Assembly: GCA_030770425.1 (NCBI GenBank)
Contig: JASJFT010000132.1
Location: 1-64,000 of the forward strand
Direction: 5' to 3'
Length of the DNA stretch: 64,000 nt
DNA from: Darksidea phi
Taxonomy: Eukaryota; Ascomycota; Dothideomycetes; Pleosporales; Lentitheciaceae
How positions within the stretch are numbered: the first letter of the stretch is position 1; each line of letters opens with the position of its first letter. Position numbers and translations under genes: made by a program. The notes beneath the pieces are model-generated. The model saw only the letters and a program-made list of their open reading frames with translations, did no database searches and was not told where the DNA came from. Positions 13,371 to 24,096 of the stretch are shown in pieces.

Positions 13371-13432
13371 GGTCTCTTAGCTTAGTTGGTTTAGAACGTA
13401 GTGCTGATAACGCCAAGGTTGCGAAGATTACC
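13371..13432 (+). pseudogene. tRNA-Ile-like relic, 3' truncated
   Basis: The stretch reads like the 5' two thirds of a eukaryotic tRNA-Ile: acceptor start GGTCTCT, D-arm TAGCTTAGTTGGTTTAGA, anticodon arm GTGCTGATAACGCC (anticodon GAT by position) and a variable loop AAGG. The T-arm is degenerate (TTGCGAAGATTACC), the 3' acceptor strand is missing, and a T-run follows directly. Several T and A positions correspond to C and G in functional tRNAs. It is more likely a pseudogene or a tRNA-derived repeat head than a working gene. Confidence 0.5.
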
Positions 13433-14639
13433 TTTTTTTTTTCGAACAACTTGTTTTAAGATCGATAGCTATAATTTTTTTAGGCTTTAATACCGAATAA
13501 ACCCGTAGAATATAAAAAGGTGACATAAAAAGGCATTTCGGCCCGAATATGCTATCTCAACTAGGAGCATCGTGAGAGTTAGTAGATTATGGTGTTCGAT
13601 AATGTTACTCTATACATTGTACAATCCTTCACACTTCACACCTCGACCTCGTTGGCCTGGCTTTGACCATAGAAGTGCCATGGCTAGAAGATGCAGAAGT
13701 GCAAGCTGCGATGACTGCACCTCCACAACCTTCAAGTCGTGAAGATTTAGAAATTGCGATATACTTTATATTGATATCCCAAGCGGATGCCTTTGTTTGA
13801 TGTTCGACGAAACAGGGCATGATAGCGAGCAGGCGTATGGAAGTGCTGACGGAGATTCTAGTATCTATGTGACGGGGTGCATGGGGAAGCTCAATTTTGT
13901 GATAGCTGCCGCTTTTTGCAGAAAATGCGGTTGGCCTCGTGTCATGTTTTCCGGGTTTGCGACTCGCACTACTTGTAGGGTCCTGCGTCGGTGTACCCAA
14001 AGCGAATAACAAGATCGCAGCGAGAGTTTGTTAGGCGATGACGACGGCTTTGATTTCTACACGAATAACAACGAAGATAACGAGTAAGCCCATCTGCAAC
14101 GCACGAATCACTCGTTAGCATACGGATATTTTACCCAATTAGAAAAGATGTTACTGAAAGCCCTGTATATGTTATCCAAGCACATCTCGACAGCGTTAGA
14201 TTTCAGCTGCGCACACTTGGACGACTCACGGTCGCTGCAATCGGCTGGACCGGAGGCCAAAGATGGGATGGAAGCATTAGAAGATCTGGGGAGGGAAGTG
14301 GAGATTCACTTAGGTACAGCGGAAGCAGTGGAGAGGCTTGCACCTGGGATGCGTTATACTGGCTGAAAAGCGTTGGAGGAAATACGGCGGCTAGCTCTCT
14401 TCTAGGCGGACAAGGCTTGTACAGTATATCAGGGGAAGCACGATGAAAGAAGAAGCATGGACGATACCTTATTACCTCTAAACAGGCTCTTCATCACAGT
14501 CCCTCGGCACGGTTACAATGCAGGTAGTGCTTGCCCCGCGAAGGATCTGGGCTAACCCCAACCAGGCTTAGCCATTCGCTTTAGTTGCAAGAGTCTCAAC
14601 CCGACCTACTCTCAACTCTCCTTAAGTCTCAATTGCGCC
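13433..14639. other. Intergenic region upstream of the HET locus
   Basis: Several overlapping ORFs exist on both strands (for example 13629-14012 minus, 13797-14009 plus, 14148-14366 plus). None has a recognisable domain, a consistent start context or splice signals linking it to a neighbour. I see no supported gene here. Confidence 0.4.
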
Positions 14640-17229
14640 ATGCTCTGTCCAAAATGCCAATCCTTTTGGCGAACAGCCGTCTCCGGCTCACAAGTCTCAG
14701 AGTCTTCAACATCATGTCAAGATGTACACTGGAAGAGCTTCGAGACGGTGCTACACCGCAGCATGCGAGAGCTGAAACGCTCGTCGAATCTTCGGTGCCC
14801 ACTTTGCCGCGCTACTCTGTGCACACCCATTTACTCTGAGAGAGGTACCCTACTTGCAGATGATGACGAGCCGGTCGACATGGTTAGTCAGGGTAGTATG
14901 AAAAGCGGGAGTCTTGTGCTAACTTGCTTGTAGTAAGCTTGCTATATTTTATATAACCTCGCACTGCGGATTTCAACCTGCTTTGATATAAGCTATATCT
15001 TCGTCATGATGTACCTTCGAAACATCTGCTAATTGTAATGCCAACACGGGCAGTGTGCTAGACATTGACCCCACTAGAGGTCCGTTACCTGTGCTTTCCG
15101 TTACATATTACGAGGCAGGTAAAGCGGAACGAGTGGCACGGATACCTAGGCGGATGGTAGCTGCGTGCGAGAGTTTGCTGAATGATGGTAAGAATTTTGA
15201 TATAGGGTGATTGAAGTTATTTAAAGATTGTCTAGATGATCTCGCCTCAACTCTTGAAGGCTGCTCACAGCTTGAAAACAGCAGCACTGGGTCCGATGCC
15301 GCCTTCGAGCTTGCTTCTTACTGGTTGCGTCGTTGTCTCTCCGAACACGAGCAGTGTCGGATTGAAGACAGTGCGAAGGAGCCCTCTTTCGTACCGACGA
15401 GACTCATTGATGTCAGCGACAATGCTATTCGGCTTATCGAAACGGAAAAAGAGATTGGATCCAATCCTGAAGATCGAAGATACGTTTCACTCAGTCATTG
15501 TTGGGGCCTTGTGCCCATTATTCGAACGCTCAAAGAGAATTACGAGGCGCACCTCAAGGGGATCAATCCGGCTAAGCTTTCCAAGACTTTCCGAGAGGCT
15601 GTACACGTCACGCGAAAGCTTGGTTATCGGTATATATGGATTGACTCTCTCTGCATCATCCAGGATTCGGCGAGTGATTGGGGCGCGGAGGCTGCAACTA
15701 TGTGCGATGTCTATCGAAATGCGACTTTTAAGATTGGTGCTGCGCATGCAGGGTCAGGGGACGTTGGATGCTTCAAAGACAGAGACGGTCTTGTGCAGTT
15801 TCCCTTTGTTGCCGATTTGCCGTTATCAGAGACAGAACGGGCGAAAACCACAAATCCGAGGCGCATACTGCTTACCTCATACGGACGAATAGAAGGGGTA
15901 GGTGCACCTGAGCCGCCGCTTTATGGACGCGCTTGGGTATTGCAAGAACAGCTACTGTCGCCTCGTATGCTCATCTTCGACGGTACTCTATTACGCTGGG
16001 AGTGTGTTTGCAGCCACGGTAATGAGCGCACCCCGACCGGTGGTATGTCACGACACATTGGCTTCCAGAAGGACATCCGAGCAGGAATATTCAACAAGCT
16101 GGATTTTTTCGACATGCTAAACGATGTACCCGGTAAGATGCCGGGGACCCGCATCAAGTTGCTGCATTGGTGCGGCGCCGTCATGGACTACACCCATAGA
16201 GGCATGACCAAGGCATCTGACAGACTCGTCGCTATTGATGGTATTGCAAAAGCATTGAGAATGAATACGAATAGAGAATATTATGCCGGCTTGTGGTCGC
16301 AGGATCTTTGGATGGGTTTGCTATGGAGTATTTCCCATGAAAACGAGTATACGTCCACCACCATGGCCTCCTTTGATCTGGAAAGAAATAAGCATGTTCG
16401 ACACGAGGAAGAGCTAGCACCGAGCTGGTCGTGGGTATCTGTCACGGTACCAGTCGTTTACCTTGTGCCCACGATTATTTACTTAGACCGGATCTGCGAG
16501 ATAATTAGCACCCATGTGTCTGGGACATCGGCAAAGCAGTCTGGTAAACTCGTGATCCGAGGGCATATACGGACAGGCTACGTTGATGCCATCTATCCTT
16601 ATGCCATCCGTGAAGCTGCGGAAGCAGTACCTGATAGGATGTGTAATCAACCAACTGCCTCGAAGAACATGAATACTATCTCGTATCGAGGCCGCTCCTT
16701 CCACCCGAACGACTACTTCATCTTCTCCGACACCAAATCGTCCAGTACATTCAGCCGTCTCTCCTCGCAGAACTGGCGTTTCGTCCGCGGAACATTCCGT
16801 CCGGACGAGATCATAGACCCAAATACGCAACTCTTTTTTGTAGCCATAGCACAGCGACACAACGGATATGTACCGGAATCAATGCTGAATACCCACAACG
16901 AGACGGACCCGCTTCATGTATGGTCGCTAGCACTCGTCCCAACCGGAAGAATAGAGGGGGAGTATAGACGCGTTGGGTATGCTATATGGGAGGATTGCAG
17001 CTGGTATGGGTACAAATGCGGGCATATCACCCGTCTTGGAAGAAGCATGGAGAAGGCAGAGGGGTGGCGGGGAAAGATGTCAGTTGGAGACCCAGAAAAT
17101 CTTGGTTTTACCCGACCGACGGATGGGAAGGGCGTGCACGAACATCCGTATCGGAGTGAAGCGCTACCCCAAAAGGACAGATATCACAAGGACGTCGGCG
17201 TGGAGGAAAGAGTTATATCTATTGTATAG
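14640..17229 (+). pseudogene. HET-domain (heterokaryon incompatibility) protein, inactivated by in-frame stops
   Basis: The HET motifs are clear in the long open part: RYVSLSHCWG, YIWIDSLCIIQD and, further on, RAWVLQEQLLSPRMLIF. HET proteins trigger cell death after fusion of unlike fungal cells. Exon 1 (14640-14882) encodes an N-terminal Cys pair, LCPKCQ and RCPLC, typical of this family. A 55-nt intron (14883-14937, donor GTTAGT, branch GTGCTAAC, acceptor AAG) joins in phase to an exon that stays in one frame to 17229 except for TAA at 14989-14991, TGA at 15007-15009 and TGA at 15208-15210. All three can arise from CAA, CGA or TGG by C-to-T or G-to-A change. The first two lie where no GT donor precedes them; the third could be skipped by a 39-nt intron, unusually short. 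I call it a pseudogene. Residues after 15211 alone (672 codons) would still hold the whole HET domain. Confidence 0.75.
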
Positions 17230-17370
17230 AAGAGACCCACTTCCACGTTTTGGCAGTGATCTAAAATGAGGAGATAATGAAGTTGTTATGCGCAGCAGAA
17301 TAAGCCGAAATACACGCAAGCACAGTTTAGCCACTGAATAGCAAGCAGAATCTGAGACCACTCACACCTC

Positions 17371-17517
17371 CTACGGTCTAGCTTGGAGGTTGAGCTCGCC
17401 CTCCGCGCCCATGGGAGCTAGCCGGCTGCCGTCTTCGGCATCCACACCACCCAGGGTTTCTACTTTGCCGCCTTCCTTCTCGACCTTTTCGAGGCTCCTT
17501 GTTGGGTGAACGAGGTG
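17371..17517 (-). pseudogene. 3' end of an unknown coding sequence, truncated next to an LTR fragment
   Basis: On the minus strand 48 codons are open up to TAG at 17371-17373, with a charged composition (RSLEKVEKEGG, GAEGELNLQARP) that looks like a real protein tail. Upstream the frame is lost within a few codons, just where the LTR fragment at 17536 begins. This fits a gene cut off by insertion of an LTR element, but no family was recognised. Confidence 0.4.
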
Positions 17518-17535
17518 TTTGGGGGGATATCATCA

Positions 17536-17640
17536 TATCACAGTGAGGGTTCAGAGTGAATCACTGTGAGGGAAAGAAGTGAGAACTGCGGTTGATTGTG
17601 AAAACTCTGTATGAGAGCAGCTTATATAGAACAGAATGAG
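17536..17640 (+). repeat. LTR fragment of family A that escaped RIP
   Basis: It aligns nearly without gaps to the first 105 bases of the LTRs at 6592 and 12403. Where those read TACTATAAGGG this copy reads CACTGTGAGGG, and GCAGCTTATATAGAACAGAA here corresponds to GTAGCTTATATAGAATAGAA there. Nearly all differences are C to T or G to A. Similarity stops at 17640. The fragment lies in the 3' flank of the DUF7924 gene. Confidence 0.8.
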
Positions 17641-17679
17641 CCGCCGACTCCACGAACGATCGCGAGAGATGATGGGATT

Positions 17680-19236
17680 CTAAATTTTGCGAAGCCCAGA
17701 GTCTTCTGGAAGCGGCGCGACATCAAAATTCAACTCCGGAGGCACATCATCGATGGCTGAGCAGAGCCTTTTGAAGTGAGTTGGCATCCATATATCGTAA
17801 ACATTCTTGGTGAATTTGTACGCTGTCCATTTCTCATTTCCGTCTAGTTCTGTGAAGGTAAAGGCACGGATTTGATGGCGATAGAATGTAGTGTCAGCTC
17901 CTTTAATCACGGCGTAGTGTCCGTAGATCCGGACTGACTGATGATCGTGCGAGACCGAGAAGGCGAGGATTTCTCGATTAATCTCGTCCTCGCGCTTGAC
18001 GAGCCGGAAAAGCTCGACGATGGCTCTTACTGCGAGCGTCATACTGTGCGCATTCTGTCTGTCGGCGATGTCGAGGGCCGTAGTACCGCACTTTACTTCG
18101 CACGTAAGAAATGGGAAGTACATGTAGTATGTAGCCATAAAGAACGACTGGTCGCCGGCGATGAAGTCACCAATGAAAGGTGCAAGCTTCTTGCGCTGCT
18201 CTTCCGTAAACGCCTCGCGTTTGAACCCGACGGAGTAGTCGGGCTGCGGACGGGTACCGGTCAGAGGGACAGAGTTGTTCCAGCCTTCGTTGACACTTTC
18301 AATGAGATGTCGGAGGTGTTTGGCGCCATGCTTAGAGCCACGTATGGCTAGGGACTGAGCGGAAGGGACGATTAACCGAGAGATATCCTGGATAACCTTG
18401 GCTTCGTTCCGGCCTCGCAGCATGTCACAGGTGTCCTGGAAAAACTCGGCCTCAAATATAGCTTCTCGAGGAATTGTTTGTTCCGTCTCCAGCAAGATCT
18501 GGCAGAAGCCCTTGCTTTCCTTCGTGACGCCCTCCTCATTTTCTCCCACATATCTGCCCATGTAGCTCCCTTTGGTTGCAAGTAAGATCTCATAACGTGG
18601 ATCCCTATATGGAGCGCTCTTCTCCTCTCTCAGCTTCTGATCGCTGGCTGTGGTCGAGCTAGCGTCGAGAGAGCCCGACCCCGATCGTTTGCGGCGAAGG
18701 GAAGGCGTCGACCTCTTCCCTAGAAGCAGATGGCTCACTGTACCTGGTTCAAAGTATTCCTTAGGCCAAGCTTGTTCCTTCCGCCAATAATCAATGGGAT
18801 CGAGGTGTGTCTCGGCGTCGTCGAACGTTTCTGGATCAGCTGGTCTCCCAGCGGCGGAGCCCACAGATACTCGCGGTCGCTTCGCGGACGGTTCGATTGC
18901 GACGTCGGTGGGTAAGTATTCGGCCTCGCGCGATCGTTTTCGGCCACTAGGCTGTGGAGAAGTTGATCGATTCTGTACTCGGCGTGAGTTAACTAGTAGA
19001 AACGATATGACATACTAAGGGCTGCCCAGAGTGATCGCTAGGCCCAGAAATGGGGCAGGCACTCCTGCGGGTAGGTTTCCGCACTTTCGATTTACTAACA
19101 CCCTGAGGGCGCTTCCCTACGTGCAAGTCAGCGGTAGTAGCTGGCTGAGGCTAGTGGTAGACGGACCTTGATCTCTTTGTTGGGTTTGTTCCCGCCGATG
19201 CGTCGGAGAAGCTAGCTCGCTGCGATTGTTCGCCAT
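17680..19236 (-). CDS. DUF7924-type protein with PD-(D/E)XK-like signature, three exons
   Basis: Exons, in order of transcription: 19236-19167, 19116-19016 and 18972-17680, giving 487 residues. The introns are 50 nt (GTCCGT...CGTAG, branch GCTGAC) and 43 nt (GTATGT...TACAG, branch GTTAAC); both keep phase. The N-terminal 100 residues are basic and Ser/Pro-rich with RKRSRE and AKRPR stretches that resemble nuclear-localisation signals. The C-terminal part carries PDYSVGF (D302) and LTCEVKCG (E349, K351), an arrangement like the D...ExK active site of PD-(D/E)XK nucleases, which is how I recall the fungal DUF7924 family. Enzyme activity is inferred only. No frameshift or stop is seen. It lies tail-to-tail with the HET locus. 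Confidence 0.8.
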
Positions 19237-19413
19237 TTCGATGGCCAGGAGGGCGAGACGAGGTCTCTTTATGGTGATCGTGTGTTCAGCGGGTAGAGAG
19301 TGCGAACTGTGATGACGCGAGCCCTGGCACAACGCTAGCCTCTTCAGGTATAGTTGACATAATCTCTTGGCAAAATCACTGGTGCCTGGGACTCCAGGCA
19401 GGCCACAGACGAG
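19237..19413 (-). promoter_or_regulatory. Upstream region of the DUF7924 gene
   Basis: This short interval runs from the ATG at 19236 to the next decayed coding sequence. An in-frame upstream ATG exists at 19332; I prefer 19236 because MANNRSELASP joins well to exon 2 and the 32 extra residues look non-coding. Confidence 0.35.
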
Positions 19414-21596
19414 TCACAATTCAAGCGCTTCAGAATGAGACTCCATGGCAACCTCCACCGAGAAACCCTCTTCGATAAAGAGCCATATTTCGTCCGCTCC
19501 GGCCCAATCAATCCCAGAAGAATCTCGAGATGACAGGCTTTGGCGCCTTCTTTTGAGGCCCGCCCACCCACTCGCCCATGTCGGGCAGGTTGTCAGTCTT
19601 GCCAACGAATTGCGTCCAGCCTCCCGAATCTTCATCTTTGTCAACATTCCCTGCTCTATCCCGTTCCCATCCTCACCCTGGGCCTCCACCCACCGTTCGG
19701 TTGACTTGCGCGACCGTTTCTTCGGGAATTCGATGTCCTTCTCATCCCGCATTGGCACAGCGGCGACTTTGTCGGAGGGCTCGTCCTCTGCGCCGGCTTC
19801 CTTGACAGCCTCCATTCGCGGCTCACCATGAGCGCTGGACCACTCCTCCACGGATTCGACGTCCTGCACTGTTTTGACAGTCTGCAAAGGTCCTACTGTC
19901 TCAACAGTTTCCAACTTCTCTTGTGCACTCTCGGCTCCCGCGCATTCTTCTCCACAGCCTGACCAACGACGACATCTTGCCCAGCTTCGTTCTCCTGCGC
20001 GTGTGTACGAGGCTCCTGAGACGAACAAAGAGCCGTCGGAGAAACGTTCGCAGAAAACTCGACCTCTGTCCCTTCTCACCCGTAGCTTCGTTCTGTGTAT
20101 CTTTGCTTACCTGGAACGCCTTGAACTCCTGGGTCTGGGTCATCTGCTGCTCCTTCTCGTCCTCCTGCTGCTTCCCTCCTTCCTGCTTCTTTCTCTCATT
20201 TTCCTGCTTCTTCTCGGCACGCGCCCGACACTTCTGATCGAACTCCTCTGCTTGTTTCTTCCAAAAATCGTCCATTTTGGTAACTCTCTGCGACAGTGGG
20301 GCTGACATAAATGACACGAGAGCCATCGTCGCGTGGAATGGGTGCTGGCATCTGTGCATCGAAATAAGACTGCGGAGACTTTCCTCCCGGGATGTCGATA
20401 ACATAGTCTCCGTTCTCGTCCGACTGGAAACTGAAGAAGCCAGCTCCCAAACTGCTGTCCAAACGATCCGCATTTCGCGGTTGTCGGTCAACTCGATAGG
20501 CTGAACGTAATCGTGACAGGCCAGGTAGTCTTCCCAGCCGAGCTTGGACTTCTCGATGAAACGTGGTGGGTAACAATAGGGATCGAGACGCAGCAATTCC
20601 TCCTCTTTCTCTGCCTCTTCTCGCGCCTTGTGGGCTTTCTTTTCGGCCTCGTCGGCTTCTTCGTCTACCTACGTAAACATACCGCTAATACCATAATCAA
20701 TCTCTGGCTCTGTGGCCACAGATAAACCAGAATACTCCTTGACGGCGGCTTCTTCTCCCTCTTCACGTGTTGTGTTGGTACCTGCATCGTCGTCGGACTT
20801 TGTGATGTTGGCTGACTGAGAGGCCTTCTCATCAACAGCCTCATCTACCTCGTCCGCGCGGCCATAAAACAAGACGCCGAGATGTAGGGACTCGTCCGAG
20901 TCCGATTCCCCCGCATTTACAACAGTCCCGGCCGCGTCCACAAAATTGTCGGTTTCTGTCGAAGCAGTGTCGGCTGTGTTCGCAACAGCCTCGTCCTTGT
21001 TTAAAACTACTCACTGCCCGGCACCCTGCGCATCGTCAGAGATGACCCCGGCAGCCTCTACAGCCTCGGTAGAGACATCAGTAGCGGGCTTATCGGCCGG
21101 TGTCGTATCGTCCTTCGTAACGTCAACTGGGGCCTCTTCCACCTTGTTCTTAGAGTGTTCCTCGGTGATATTAGGCGACTCCTCGGCAGTGTTCGTGGGG
21201 TCTAGCTCTGGGGCATCGTCTCGGCGGCGGCATCTACAACGCTCATGGCAGGCCCTGGGGGTGGCGGCGTGGGCTACAACTTTCTTGACCTTCTCGGTCT
21301 TTATGCGTTTAGCGAGGGTCCGGCAGTCTACACACGTTTGCCGGTGGGGTGTGGAATCGGCACCTCTGTTGATGCGTTTCTGAGGCCGGATTGATGCACA
21401 TATACCTGGGGCGAACTGTGTAGCTCTGGATAAGTACCTCGGGCCTGGGGGAAGGTTGGAACAGCCTGTTCGCGACCCAGCCAAAGAGGCCTGTTGATGC
21501 GGTGGATGTGACGTTTGCCTTCCGGGCATATTCTCCTCGAGTCACATGGGAAGCGGCCCCGGTGGTCGTCTTCCCGCAGATGTTGTAACAGCGCAT
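19414..21596 (-). pseudogene. Frameshifted acidic, coiled-coil gene of unknown function
   Basis: Protein-like sequence runs along the minus strand but changes frame repeatedly. Going downstream: an N-terminal part with RCRFHTPPANVCR (21596-21330), a switch to DCRTLAKRIKTEKVKK and an acidic Glu/Asp/Thr-rich stretch, a TGA at 21011-21013, an acidic stretch again in the same frame, TAG at 20669-20671, then RFIEKSKLGWEDYL, a switch near 20460 to GAGFFSFQSDENGDYVI, a switch back near 20280 to a Lys/Glu/Gln coiled coil (DDFWKKQAEEFDQK), and another switch near 20060. The TGA could lie in a 59-nt intron (20956-21014, GTGAGT...ACAG) that keeps phase; the frame switches cannot be explained by introns of normal size. 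Either the gene is decayed or the assembly has indels. The family is not recognised. Confidence 0.5.
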
Positions 21597-22374
21597 GCTT
21601 CAAGCGGCTATAAATTTGCGCACACGTTGATATTTACTACTATTCTATAAAAGTCGTGTTTATAGCTGCATTTATATATTTAGAGCTCCTCTAAATTACG
21701 TTTGCATTGTCGCCCTCACGCCTGATTCGGAGAGAGTCTTGTTTAATAGTGTATCAATGTCCCTTCTCTACATTACCACTGTTAAGCTCTTACTACTCCA
21801 TAATACTTATAGAACGGTGTTATCTAAGACTTGGAGACTAATATCCCTCACCACGTAGCGAGAACCACGCCGTAACAAGGAAAAGAGGGATACTTAGACT
21901 TGAACGAAGTAGAAACGCATCATACCTTTAGTATTCTACATTGTTTTGCACAGGTTACATTCTTGAGGCTCTTCTTAATCTTCTAAGCTGCCGTTGTAGG
22001 ACAAACGCCACTCAGCTTCGCCTTTACTGAATCCAAACTAGTGTACCGATAGTCGTGCCACCCAACTAGTTCTATCATGAAAGTCGAACCGCCGGACTAC
22101 GTGCAGTCCGCCTATGTTATACTCAGAAGAGAGCTGGCAACCGCCGTCATAGCTCGTACGCGTCCGTTTTTGGCGGATCGCATAATTATTCCTCAAGAGC
22201 CTTCCAATTGGATAATCCTCGGGCCGACTAACCTGACCCCACGTATGCAAAACGACCCACTCAGCGCAACGTCAGTCATACTGTCTGCTTCATTTGTTCC
22301 TTTGTTCCATAACTTATCTTCTCATACTTCTTTCAGCATTGCACTTTCTCTGTTCTGCATATACTTGTGTGAAA
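21597..22374. other. Intergenic region upstream of the acetyltransferase
   Basis: No gene is supported. The last 130 bases before 22375 are pyrimidine-rich with TTCTTTCAGCATTGC-type sequence, as expected for a fungal 5' leader. Confidence 0.4.
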
Positions 22375-22902
22375 ATGGCCTCCAAGGAAAAGAGCACCCA
22401 AGAGCTCGCCAAAGCCAAGGAGCTAAACCATGTACCATGGTGCGAAGAGTATGAGAAAATGATCTCTGGTATGCTGTAAGGACTTACCACAAGCACTATC
22501 CGTACTCACTTATAGCCTACTAATAATCCGCAAAGTTACGCGTCTTTCACCCCTGATCTCGAAGCCGCGCGCTTTAGAGCGCGAGCCTGGGCGCACGAAT
22601 ACAATCACTACTTTCCGGACTCCACCACAAACCCAACATTTGAAAGCCTGGCTGCAGAACGCCTAGATTGCCTCCGCAAGATCCTCGGCCACGTCGGAAA
22701 TGACGTCTTTATCGAGCCTCCCTTCCACATCGACTACGGCTGCAACATCTCTCTAGGAAACCGCTTCTACGCTAACTTCAACTTGACCATCCTCGACTGC
22801 AGTCTAGTCACAATAGGGGATCGCTGCATGTTTGGGCCGAATGTGAGTATCTTTGCGGCAACGCATGAAACTGAGGTGCAAAGTCGGCGGGACAATGTAG
22901 AG

Positions 22903-23566
22903 AGTTAAGGATAAGATTATAGCTATTTATAGGAATAGTCTAAAATACTTAAGAATCTATTATTCATATCTCTAGGTTTTATAATTATATACTTACCGAA
23001 GCTACGTCCCCCGGTCTACGATTCCAAACACCTGGCGACTTTACCATCCGGACATCCGTATAAATACGTCCTAGTATATAGTATCGAAGCCTAGCTATTA
23101 GCGAATATTACCGGAGGAGAATAAGACTAGTAATCGTATTAAATAAATGCCTATAAACCACCGGAGTCAGCCTTACGGCTTATACGAAAGGGGGTTGGTA
23201 AAGTATATAAATATATAAAGATACCCCAGCCTAGGTTCCTACGTAGCTTTATACTTATCCTAGTTAACATAGGTTTCGTCCAACGTCTCGCCTGGTCTAC
23301 TACTTAATAAGACAGCTATTACGCGATCCTAATACCTATATAGCTTAGGCACTTAAAAGCTTTAATCCAGGAAAGGGCATTATACTAGGTAGTACTTTGG
23401 TGGTAAGAGCTAATAGTAGGTTCCTACTAGGGGTTGGAGCTGGTATAAGAGGTAGTTGAACGTGAGAACCAGCAGGATCAAACCCCGAAGGCTTTTTCCC
23501 AAATCTCTCCGCATATCGTTCCCGTAACACGGTACTGCTGCTCAGTTCTTTTCTGTCTGTAAGCAG
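22903..23566. other. Partly RIP-mutated insertion sequence inside the acetyltransferase
   Basis: This starts at the break point after codon GAG. The first half is AT-rich and poor in CA and TG, so it was probably part of a repeat; the second half (from about 23345) is normal. No protein could be read and no match elsewhere in the window was found. It precedes the family-C LTR at 23567. Confidence 0.5.
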
Positions 23567-24080
23567 CCGAGCGCTGTATATCACATGATTATTCTATTTA
23601 TATAATGATTCACACTGATTTACTGTGACTATATACTAGCTGTGACTATTTGATTTGGATTTGCATAGTGGGAGTCGCTTTAGAAGGTCCGCACGAAACA
23701 CAGTAGGAGTTTGTACGCAGTAGAGGTGCTATACCCACACCTTATACACGATAATAGAGCTGTAGAGCTGTACACAGTACGACGAGGTGATGTTTCGAAC
23801 ATTGAGGCGCTGGACGAGAAATGACATGTGATGCCGAACCACAGAGCGTTGGGAGACCAACAGCGGTAGCGAGGAGTTAGCGCACCAACACCACCCAACT
23901 AGCTGTGACTATACCCTAGCTCACAGTAACTATATAGTGATTCATAGTGATTATTCCAGTCACCTGACCTAGCGCAACTAGTATTTAAGGCCCTCTGTTC
24001 GCGCCCTAGCTAGATAGTCAGACTACTCAATACATTCATTCTACCCCCCTACCTGCTTACACTGTCTACTGTTCCCAACG
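23567..24080 (+). repeat. Family-C LTR, little or no RIP, interrupted by a 250-bp insert
   Basis: It starts TGTAAGCAGCCGAGCGC, identical in plan to the RIP-mutated LTRs at 58401 and 63785 (TATAAGTAGTCGAGCGC). The first part ends near 23648; the remainder resumes near 23899 and includes CTGTTCGCGCCCTAGCTAG and GCCCGG. No internal retrotransposon sequence adjoins it, so it is a solo LTR. It ends shortly before the ATG of the next gene at 24097. Confidence 0.75.
23649..23898 (-). mobile_element. Insert within the LTR, flanked by a 15-bp direct repeat
   Basis: ACTAGCTGTGACTAT occurs on both sides (about 23634-23648 and 23899-23913) but once in intact family-C LTRs, so it is a target duplication. 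On the minus strand the insert contains SIIVYKVWV, a TAG, then HLYCVQTPTVFRAD, closely similar to SIIVYKVWVQHLHYVQTPTVFRAD of the ORF at 33203-33655. It is a copied fragment of that gene or of a repeat holding it; the TAG corresponds to CAG in the other copy. Confidence 0.55.
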
Positions 24081-24096
24081 CCCGGACTCGTTAATC

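Noticed and set aside
13629..14012. 127-codon minus-strand ORF upstream of HET
   Set aside because: It overlaps a plus-strand ORF, has no domain and no splice partner.
15236..15892. Long ORFs in other frames within the HET exon
   Set aside because: They are shadows of the HET frame; the HET motifs settle the real frame.
19445..21383. Plus-strand ORFs opposite the frameshifted acidic gene
   Set aside because: Their Ser/Leu/Val-rich composition is what the complement of Glu/Lys-rich codons gives; no domain is seen.
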